Shown: in pieces, positions 53,857 through 64,000 of the stretch
How the letters are laid out: each line of letters begins with the position of its first letter
Position numbering within the stretch: position 1 is the stretch's first letter
Source: Nephrocerus scutellatus
Taxonomy: Eukaryota; Arthropoda; Insecta; Diptera; Pipunculidae
Length of the DNA: 64,000 bases
NCBI GenBank assembly: GCA_947095585.1
Contig: OX352761.1
Span: 66,481,823-66,545,822, forward strand
Direction: 5' to 3'
Notes under the pieces: model-generated
What the model saw: the letters and a program-made list of their open reading frames with translations, nothing else
The model's database searches: none
What the model was told of the DNA's origin: nothing
Position numbers and translations under genes: made by a program

Positions 53857-54880
53857 TTTTTTTTTTTTTTTTTTTTTTTTTAAAAGGACTCAATGCCAAG
53901 GGATAAGTCCCTGAATGACTTTCGTCACGGCAAAAAGTTGGGCTATGCCCTTTATTAAAATTAAAATTAAAAATTCGAAGGAATGTGAATTACAATATAA
54001 CACATTCCTCACGTTTGTAGCCGGTTTCAATTTCTTTTCTCAGAATTATCTCTGATTCATTGAAAAAAGCAATACGAAAAAACGAACACGAAACTAAAAC
54101 GACGCGAGTCCAAATACTTTTATCAGTGATTCATGGTCAGGGAAAACTACAAAAAACCTTGACCAAGAAACTATTACAAAATAAACAACAAATATTATAA
54201 ATAATACAAATACAATCAATAATAATTTTATTATATAAAATAATCGTATCCTCTAATGAACACTACGGTCGTCCTTCAGGAAGTTGTTGACAGCTATTTT
54301 GAAGGCCTGTAAATTATAAGATTCAGGAAATACGGAGTCGACTAATTGATTCCACATCGAAGTCACTCTCAGATAAAAGGACGATTTGAAGTGTTGGGTT
54401 CTACATGAGAACGGTTTTAAGGCAAATCTATGTTGATTAGACCTCAAACGAGTGTTAACGTTGCTGACAAAAGGACCTGGGAATAGAGAACGGGTTTCTG
54501 AAGAACATCTACCGTTGTAAAATTTGTAGAAAACAGATAAAGCTCCAACATTACGTCTATGCTCCAAAGAATCAAGAGATGAAGTAATGGTTACATTATT
54601 TATTAAACGGATAACTCTATTTTGAATTCCATCAAGATGAACCAAATGAGATCTTGGAGCCCCACCCCAAACAAATGAATTAAATTCTAAAATTGGTCTA
54701 ACATAAGATTTATATAATCTTAATACTTCAGAGGGGCTGAAGTAAAAGTTACAGCGTCTTATAAAGCCCAAGCATTGGCTCGCTCTTTTTGAGATTTCAT
54801 AAATATGTTCCTTCCAGGAAAGAGCGAAAACAGATCTGTATATTTTGAGAGAGTTACCCCTCTTTAATCTAACACACTAA
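53857..54880 (-). pseudogene. Non-LTR retrotransposon 3' end, copy 4 (uninterrupted C-terminal frame)
   Basis: The frame 54771-54253 is intact for 172 residues and, reading further upstream, continues in phase through LSWKEHIYEISKRASQC to about 54868. It is the best-preserved version of the fragment, but still lacks the catalytic RT and endonuclease domains. Confidence 0.8.
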
Positions 54881-57129
54881 CAACACATGCAACAAAGAAG
54901 TTAAAACTCTAATATTAAAATAAATTTAGAATTAGAACTGTAACAGTATACAGTATTTAATTCTAACAGTTTTAAAACCAAAAAAAAGGCGCGAAACTCA
55001 GATTATAAGTTAAATCAACTGAACTGAAGAAAAAAACGACAAAAGCGACGTACTTTACACGAAGCACAAACAAGAAACAACTCTAATATTAAAATTAATT
55101 TAGAACTAAAACAGTACAGTATTTAATTCTAAACAGTTAGCAGTTTAAAAAGCAAAAAAGGCTCGAAACACAAACAATAAAGAACTCTGATTAAAAGGTT
55201 AATCAACTGAACTGAAGCTAACAAGAACAAGTAGCAACTAGCGAGAAAATCATTCATTCACACCAAAAACCGTTCGAACATTTCCATCCGATAGTCCAAA
55301 GTCCAAACTAATGAAAATATCATTCATTCAAACCAAAAACCATTCGAACATTTCCATCCGATAGTCCAAAGTCCAAATGAACGAAAAAATCCTTCATTCA
55401 AACCAAAAACCATTCGAACATTTCCATCCGATAGTCCAAAGTCCAACATTAAATGAAAAATGGATACATACACAATTTTCGCAGGGCAGCCGTCGCCAGA
55501 GTGCACACTGCACAGCACATGCAACAATGCAACATACACAAAAATCATTCAGCCAAAAGAAATCGGACTATCCATAGTGAAACATTTGAATGATTTTTTT
55601 CATTCGAACGAATGCTTTATGAAAAATAGTAATTGAACAATTTTGATAACTATCGAATAAATGAACATTTTGCAACTATCGAATAAGTCGATAGTTTTTA
55701 TTCGATAGTTCCCAACGTTAGTGTGAAAATACTAAATCTTTTAAAAATATCTAATATTAAAATTAATTTAGAATTAGAACTGTAACAGTATACAGTATTT
55801 AATTCTAACAGTTTTAAAACCAAAAAAGGCGCGAAACTCAGATTATAAGTTAAATCAACTGAACTGAAGAAAAAAAACGACAAAAGCGACGTACTTTACA
55901 CGAAGCACAAACAAGAAACAACTCTAATATTAAAATTAATTTAGAACTAAAACAGTACAGTATTTAATTCTAAACAGTTAGCAGTTTAAAAAGCAAAAAA
56001 GGCTCGAAACACAAACAATAAAGAACTCTGATTAAAAGGTTAATCAACTGAACTGAAGCTAACAAGAACAAGTAGCAACTAGCGAGAAAATCATTCATTC
56101 ACACCAAAAACCGTTCGAACATTTCCATCCGATAGTCCAAAGTCCAAATGAACGAAAAAATCCTTCATTCAAACCAAAAACCATTCGAACATTTCCATCC
56201 GATAGTCCAAATCCAACATTAAATGAAAATGGATACATACACAATTTTTGCAGGGCAGCCGTCACCAGAGTGCACACTGCGCAGCACATGCAACAATGCA
56301 ACATACACAAAAATCATTCAGCCAAAAGAAGTCGGACTATCCATAGTGAAACATTTGAATGATTTTTTTCATTCGAACGAATGCTTTATGAAAAATAGTA
56401 ATTGAACGATTTTGATAACTATCGAATAAATGAACATTTTGCAACTATCGAATAAGTCGATAGTTTTTATTCGATAGTTCCCAACGTTAGTGTGAAAATA
56501 CTAAATCTTTTAAAAATACTAAGTCTTGTCAAAGATTATTTAAATGACTAAACCAAAACCAATTTGTGAAATCTAATAACAAATAGAAATGAGTGCTTAA
56601 TTTTAATAAAAAACAACCCATAAAATTCAAAATTTTCATGTAAATTCTCTAGATGGGTATGTGTTAAAATTTGAAGAAAACCGGGCTAATTTTTAAAAAA
56701 AATTTACATGGACACCACACGGGTCTCAGGGCCCGATCACTCCAACAAACTTACAAAAAGTTTTGTTCATCAGTGCTACTAATGTTTAAAATTTTAAGGA
56801 AATCGAGCTAATGTTTAAAAAATTTATATGGTCACCCCTCGGGCCTCACAGGCCCGTTCACTCCAAAAACTTGGTGCCCGGGGTCTCCAAAATTTTTACA
56901 AAAAGTGTTTTTTATCGGAGATAAATACGTATATAAAATTTGAAGAAAATCGGGTTAATTTTTTTTTTTTAATTTTGGGGCCCCATGACCCCGGCGCCCG
57001 GGGTTTCCAAATTTTTTACAAAAAGTGTTGTCTATTGGGGATACACATGTGTATTAAATTTGAAGAAAATTAGGTTAATTTTTTTAAAAAAAGTTTTTAC
57101 AAAAATGTTGTATATCAGAGATACACATG

Positions 57130-57130
<1 letters not shown>

Positions 57131-57165
<35 letters not shown>

Positions 57166-58163
57166 TCAATGCCAAGGGATAAGTCCCTGAATGACTTTCG
57201 TCACGGCAAAAAGTTGGGCTATGCCCTTTATTAAAATTAAAATTAAAAATTCGAAGGAATGTGAATTACAATATAACACATTCCTCACGTTTGTAGCCGG
57301 TTTCAATTTATTTTCTCAGAATTATCTCTGATTCATTGAAAAAAGCAATACGAAAAAACGAACACGAAACTAAAACGACGCGAGTCCAAATACTTTTATC
57401 AGTGAATCATGGTCAGGGAAAACTACAAAAAACCTTGACCAAGAAACTATTACAAAATAAACAACAAATATTATAAATAATACAAAAATACAATCAATAA
57501 TAATTTTATTATATAAAATAATCGTATCCTCTAATGAACACTACGGTCGTCCTTCAGGAAGTTGTTGACAGCTATTTTGAAAGCCTGTAAATTATAAGAT
57601 TCAGGAAATACGGAGTCGACCAATTGATTCCACATCGAAGTCACTCTCGGATAAAAGGACGATTTGAAGTGTTGGGTTCTACATGAGAACGGTTTTAAGG
57701 CAAATCTATGTTGATTAGACCTCAAACGAGTGTTAACGTTGCTGACAAAAGGACCTGGGAATAGAGAACGGGTTTCTGAAGAACATCTACCGTTGTAAAA
57801 TTTTTAGAAAACAGATAAAGCTCCAACATTACGTCTATGCTCCAAAGAATCAAGAGATGAAGTAATGATTACATTATTTATTAAACGGATAACTCTATTT
57901 TGAATTCCATCAAGATGAACCAAATGAGATCTTGGAGCCCCACCCCAAACAAATGAATTAAATTCTAAAATTGGTCTAACATAAGATTTATATAATCTTA
58001 ATACTTCAGAGGGGCTGAAGTAAAAGTTACAGCGTCTTATAAAGCCCAAGCATTGGCTCGCTCTTTTTGAGATTTCATAAATATGTTCCTTCCAGGAAAG
58101 AGCGAAAACAGATCTGTATATTTTGAGAGAGTTACCCCTCTTTAATCAAACACACTAACAACA
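57131..58163 (-). pseudogene. Non-LTR retrotransposon 3' end, copy 5
   Basis: Frames 58049-57804 and 57725-57531 are separated by the shared nonsense codon near 57806. A Val-to-Ile change is visible in INNVTITSS. Poly-T length here is about 26. Confidence 0.8.
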
Positions 58164-61100
58164 CATGCAACAAAGAAGTTAAAACTCTAATATTAAAATT
58201 AATTTAGAATTAGAACTGTAACAGTATACAGTATTTAATTCTAACAGTTTTAAAACCAAAAAAAGGCGCGAAACTCAGATTATAAGTTAAATCAACTGAA
58301 CTGAAGAAAAAAACGACAAAAGCGACGTACTTTACACGAAGCACAAACAAGAAACAACTCTAATATTAAAATTAATTTAGAACTAAAACAGTACGGTAAT
58401 TAATTCTTAACAGTTAGCAGTTTAAAAAGCAAAAAAGGCTCGAAACACAAACAATAAAGAACTCTGATTAAAAGGTTAATCAACTGAACTGAAGCTAACA
58501 AGAACAAGTAGCAACTAGCGAGAAAATCATTCATTCACACCAAAAACCGTTCGAACATTTCCATCCGATAGTCCAAAGTCCAAACTAATGAAAATATCAT
58601 TCATTCAAACCAAAAACCATTCGAACATTTCCATCCGATAGTCCAAAGTCCAAATGAACGAAAAAATCCTTCATTCAAACCAAAAACCATTCGAACATTT
58701 CCATCCGATAGTCCAAAGTCCAACATTAAATGAAAAATGGATACATACACAATTTTTGCAGGGCAGCCGTCGCCAGAGTGCACACTGCACAGCACATGCA
58801 ACAATGCAACATACACAAAAATCATTCAGCCAAAAGAAGTCGGACTATCCATAGTGAAACATTTGAATGATTTTTTTCATTCGAACGAATGCTTTATGAA
58901 AAATAGTAATTGAACGATTTTGATAACTATCGAATAAATGAACATTTTGCAACTATCGAATAAGTCGATAGTTTTTATTCGATAGTTCCCAACGTTAGTG
59001 TGAAAATACTAAATCTTTTAAAAAAACTAAGTCTTGTCAAAGATTATTTAAATGACTAAACCAAAACCAATTTGTGAAATCTAATAACAAATAGAAATAA
59101 GTGCTTAATTTTAATAAAAAACAACACATAAAAATTAAAATTTTTCATGTAAATTCTCTAATAGGAAATATACATATGTGTGCAAAGTTTGAACCGGGTT
59201 AATTTGGAAAAAAATAATATTAGAGCCTTCACTTCAAATTTTTTTCAAAAACTATTGTCTATCGGAGATACACATATGTTTAAAATTTAAAGTATCCCGA
59301 TCCCGAGGTCCGAGACGCCCAAATTTTAATAGAGTATTGTCACCGGAAATATAAATTAATATAGAGAATTTAAAAATAGTTATAACATAAAAATATAAAT
59401 AAACATGGACTTTCATTTCTTTGGACAACCAACATCGTGAAAACAGGCAACCCAAAAACCATAGTAGAACTCTTGAACCTAACAGTTCATACTACAAACT
59501 ACACAACAGTTTGTATGTCTGTATCACTGTATGACTGTATGTCTGTTTGTGTCCACTCTACAGCCCAGACGGCTGAAATAAAAAAAACACATTTACTGAA
59601 GATTCCGGCCCTGTCCGTAAAAAAAAGTCGTGTTGTGCCCACACCTCCATTTTTCTTAAGTGCTAGCTATTATAGTGATGCAAGCTATTTGAAAAAGATT
59701 AAGGAATACAAAATTAAAATGACTGCTTAAAATGTTAATGATAGCCGTATTTTATTGCCAAGAAACAACAACAATTGCACTGTCGAATTCCTTCTTTGGA
59801 ATTGTGAAATCCTGCTGGTTTTGACATTTGAATTCCGAACTCGCTCGGCAATAAAATGCAGCTGATATTGATAACATATGCTATATTTCTTTCAACAAAA
59901 TGAGTTAGGTATTTTTTGTGGTTAACGGCTGATCAAAGCAACAGCAAAACTAACCAAATTTTGGTCAATGTCAATTTTTGTTTCATGTGTTTGCCAACTT
60001 ATCCATATATAATTTTTAAAAGTCGACTCTGGTGGTGGGAATTATAACTAAAAATTTGGTTAAATATTTCTTAATCACAAATTTTTTTTTTAACGCGAAA
60101 CAATTTTCTGGTCTATCTAATGTGTTTGTTGTTGTAATTTTTATTTTTTATTGAAAGCAATATAGCAATGGTATCGTTAACATGAAATAACTAGTATAGA
60201 ACTACTATCGTATCGACAGCTATTAAGCTTTATAAAATGTCGAGGAACAGTTACAAATTAATTTATAGATATAAGTACTTCGAAATAAAAATGCTTCTTT
60301 TTAATTCAATGTTCGTTTATTCAATATTTAATGCAATTTTTAAAAATTCCAACCTAAAACGCGCAATAATATTTACAGGCTTAACATTTAGAATTAAGAT
60401 GGGATGCTGCTGACTTTAGCTTAGGTCTGCATTTCGGTCATAATAATAATATATCATCAATGTTTTCGGTATTATTAAAAAACATTTGCAAAAAAAAAAC
60501 ATTTCATTGCTCTCACAATAAAAAACTTTAGATTTAAGACTTAAAACTGAAACCTTAGAAGAGCTCGCACAATGAAGACATAACTTTTAAGTTCTTACAT
60601 CAAAGTTTTAAATAATTTATCGTTATTAACACGAACTAAATGAACCAAGATGTATTACACTTTCGCAATAGACAATAGCTGTATTTTATGTGGAATCCGA
60701 AAAAGGAATTCGAATGTCAAAACCAGGCAAAACCATCAAAACAGCAGGTTTCCAATTCCAAAGAAGGAATTCGACAGTGCAATTGTTGTTGTAATTCCTT
60801 ATTCCTCGGCAAATTAAATACGGCTAATATTCATTTGCTATATGTATTGCTTTGGTAAAGCCAGCTTGGCTTTACTTTAAAATTCAAAGCAACAGCTTTT
60901 GGTTTTACCGCCTTACGGTGAGCACCATAACTATAAAATGGCTTTAGTTTCTTAATCCTAAAAATTTTTTGGATTTACTTTCGGCTTAATACTTATGCGA
61001 TTGTTGTTGTAAGCCAAGCTGGATTTGCCAAAGCAATAGCTTATTATAAAAATTTTATTTGACATTTTTAATTACCGTTTTCCAATAATATTTTTCCAAC

Positions 61101-61951
61101 TGGTTGTGTTATACTTAAGATATAAACACATTACAAACGTTTAAAACTATATAGAAGAGTAAGATACACACTTTATATATCTTAAAATTTTAAATCGAGT
61201 TCTGTAACTAATTTTAACCCACAAGATAAAGATTTTGTTAGCAAACTCAGCAAGAATAAAATAAATGTCAAAATGTAAATTTTATGCTTTATTACAAAAA
61301 AATAACGTTTCTAGCACGAAAGTCGTCAACAAAATTTAATAAGGTATCAAGTATCTTATTATTCATAATTATTAACAGTGTTTCTTTTGACTATATATAT
61401 TGAGCCATGGTTTGCTTTGAAAGCTTTTATAGAATGCCAAAACTTTTAGTGATATTGTTGATTGATTAATTTGCAACATAATTAGGAGTTGCACAAAGAA
61501 TCACTGCGATTCCAACCATTTACATGTGCTCGCTTTTCTAAGCGTCATAGCAAATGGTAAGTAATGTTTATGATTAATGATAGTAACAAAAATATTTTTT
61601 TACCTCGTATTTGGGGTGTTATGCTTCTTTAAGAAATTATAATAAAACGTAATTATTATTAAATATAATAGAAAATGATTGTTTCCAAATATTTTATACT
61701 TAATTTTTAATTACTTAATTTTTAAATAATTGTTGTAATTTTTATTTTCTTGTTGAAAGCAATATAGCATATGTAATCATTTCGTGTATCGAATGACGTC
61801 ACTTTCGTCGCAATTACGACTAAAAGCGACTATTGAGTCATACGACTAGACGTAGTTTCGACTTAATTGTTGGTGTTTCAGTCGAACACCGTGTGGATTT
61901 CGACTGGCAAATAAATGTAATTAAAATGATTATTTCTGTATGAAATCAACC

Positions 61952-63068
61952 GTTAGGTTAGTTAGTTAGTCTTGCCATTTTCCCTGTTATAAAAGTTGAA
62001 CCCTGTTATTTCGATGTTAATTACCTCAATCTACTGTTTTCTGTTGCGAGTATTGGAACTTAAATTTCTTCTCAAAAGTAAATGTAGGACCAAGTTTTGC
62101 AGAATCTCACCTCAGGTACAGTCAGAGCGTATTTTTATTTTTTAAAGTATGCACTAAATTGTTCTAATTAATTTAATGTCAATCCAAAAACAAATCTAAT
62201 TAGAATTCTATTAAATTTAGGAAATAATTTTATATTGCCTGCAAAAATCAATACTGGCGGAAACATTTCTGATATTAACAATTACAAAAATGTATATCAA
62301 GTACGTTTATGTACCGAATGTGAGAAATATTTAAGAAATTCAGATTTAATTTCTGAAGTGTTGTCATATCCAAGAACGCATATTCAAAAGGCAAGAATTT
62401 TATCAAAAACTCGTTATATAAGGATTTAGAGTTTTCATTATTATATTTTATTAAAATAAGATAGTAAAGCGAGCTTCTCAGCTCGCCATATGGATAGTTG
62501 TAATTCAACCTAAGGACTGAATTATCTTGAAAGGATTTAACTTAAAAAAAAAACAACCCATAAAATTCAAAATTTTCATGTAAATTCTCTAGATGGGTAT
62601 GTGTTAAAATTTGAAGAAAACCGGGCTAATTTTAAAAAAAATTTACATGGACACCACACGGGTCTCAGGGCCCGATCACTCCAACAAACTTACAAAAAGT
62701 TTTGTCCATCAGTGCTACTAATGTTTAAAATTTTAAGGAAATCGAGCTAATGTTTAAAAAATTTATATGGTCACCCCTCGGGCCTCACAGGCCCGTTCAC
62801 TCCAAAAACTTGGTGCCCGGGGTCTCCAAAATTTTTACAAAAAGTGTTTTTTATCGGAGATAAATACGTATATAAAATTTGAAGAAAATCGGGTTAATTT
62901 TTTTTTTTTAATTTTGGGGCCCCATGACCCCGGCGCCCGGGGTTTCCAAATTTTTTACAAAAAGTGTTGTCTATTGGGGATACACATGTGTATTAAATTT
63001 GAAGAAAATTAGGTTAATTTTTTTAAAAAAAGTTTTTACAAAAATGTTGTATATCAGAGATACACATG

Positions 63069-63103
<35 letters not shown>

Positions 63104-64000
63104 TCAATGCCAAGGGATAAGTCCCTGAATGACTTTCGTCACGGCAAAAAGTTGGGCTATGCCCTTTATTAAAATTAAAATTAAAAATTCGAAGGAATGT
63201 GAATTACAATATAACACATTCCTCACGTTTGTAGCCGGTTTCAATTTATTTTCTCAGAATTATCTCTGATTCATTGAAAAAAGCAATACGAAAAAACGAA
63301 CACGAAACTAAAACGACGCGAGTCCAAATACTTTTATCAGTGAATCATGGTCAGGGAAAACTACAAAAAACCTTGACCAAGAAACTATTACAAAATAAAC
63401 AACAAATATTATAAATAATACAAAAAATACAATCAATAATAATTTTATTATATAAAATAATCGTATCCTCTAATGAACACTACGGTCGTCCTTCAGGAAG
63501 TTGTTGACAGCTATTTTGAAAGCCTGTAAATTATAAGATTCAGGAAATACGGAGTCGACCAATTGATTCCACATCGAAGTCACTCTCGGATAAAAGGACG
63601 ATTTGAAGTGTTGGGTTCTACATGAGAACGGTTTTAAGGCAAATCTATGTTGATTAGACCTCAAACGAGTATTAACGTTGCTGACAAAAGGACCTGGGAA
63701 TAGAGAACGGGTTTCTGAAGAACATCTACCGTTGTAAAATTTTTAGAAAACAGATAAAGCTCCAACATTACGTCTATGCTCCAAAGAATCAAGAGATGAA
63801 GTAATGGTTACATTATTTATTAAACGGATAACTCTATTTTGAATTCCATCAAGATGAACCAAATGAGATCTTGGAGCCCCACCCCAAACAAATGAATTAA
63901 ATTCTAAAATTGGTCTAACATAAGATTTATATAATCTTAATACTTCAGAGGGGCTGAAGTAAAAGTTACAGCGTCTTATAAAGCCCAAGCATTGGCTCGC
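61952..64000. repeat. 9-kb segmental duplication, unit 3 (cut by window end)
   Basis: Contains the 64-codon block (62235-62429, after a 2-bp deletion near 62180), minisatellite 62560-63069 and a non-LTR 3' end that runs off the window. More units may follow outside. Confidence 0.9.
63070..64000 (-). pseudogene. Non-LTR retrotransposon 3' end, copy 6 (runs off the window)
   Basis: Frames 63988-63743 and 63664-63470 carry the same nonsense codon as copies 3 and 5, showing that these three descend from the same position in the 9-kb unit. The 5' boundary is outside the window. Confidence 0.8.

Larger units (their letters stand above)
52738..61951. repeat. 9-kb segmental duplication, unit 2 (9214 bp)
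   Basis: This is a head-to-tail copy of 43671-52737 with the same order. It is about 147 bp longer because the second non-LTR copy keeps ~85 bp deleted at 48890 and the third repeat block has one more 70-bp unit. The junction reads ATCAACC/GTTAGG, joining the end of the foldback cluster to the TTAGG-containing start. Confidence 0.9.

Overview
This is an insect window, most likely from a higher fly (Diptera). It is AT-rich, transposon-packed DNA with no host gene that I can recognise. The evidence is an env-bearing Ty3/gypsy errantivirus with a tRNA-Ser primer site, an Osvaldo/Ulysses-like element with a tRNA-Lys primer site, a CsRn1-like gypsy element, hAT, Helitron and non-LTR relics, several foldback (MITE-like) elements, and arrays of tandem repeats. 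There are no prokaryotic features, tRNA/rRNA genes or CRISPR arrays. Nearly all coding regions are broken. The species is not assigned.

Layout. 1-4560: two foldback elements, a 272-bp tandem duplication, a hAT transposase relic split by a ~118-bp minisatellite, and the env 3' end plus LTR of an old errantivirus on the minus strand. About 4640-33613: a nest on the minus strand. The outer layer is a CsRn1-like element (gag start at 33613-32907, gag zinc motif to integrase at 8638-5583, rearranged LTR at 5579-4640). Its gag is split at an AATT target site by an Osvaldo/Ulysses-like element (8643-28130) with ~2.5-2.8-kb LTRs that carry satellite arrays, a tRNA-Lys primer site, a RING-H2 domain joined to Gag, and a broken pol. 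Its 5' LTR is split, with a GCTAGG target duplication, by a young plus-strand errantivirus (18321-26895; 731-bp LTRs). A 4.78-kb segment (23584-28360), running from errantivirus integrase into CsRn1 gag, was then duplicated in tandem (28361-33136).

33614-36230: unassigned leader, a foldback element, a ~105-bp tandem array and a Helitron helicase relic. 36231-64000: large repeat blocks. A first, simpler block (36231-42672) is followed by a tandem segmental duplication with periods of 9067 and 9214 bp (43671-52737, 52738-61951, 61952-end). Each unit holds copies of the ~118-bp minisatellite in inverted orientation relative to 2.2-3.0 kb, 5'-truncated non-LTR retrotransposon 3' ends, a 70-bp minisatellite and a cluster of foldback elements.

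The genes do not form a pathway; the logic is stratigraphic. LTR and copy divergence read by eye gives the order: CsRn1-like (oldest, heavily broken), Osvaldo-like (about 1.4% between LTR blocks), errantivirus (3 differences in 731 bp), then the 4.78-kb tandem duplication (about 0.2%). The most notable items are the RING-Gag fusion, the satellite-carrying giant LTRs, and the heterologous-breakpoint tandem duplication.
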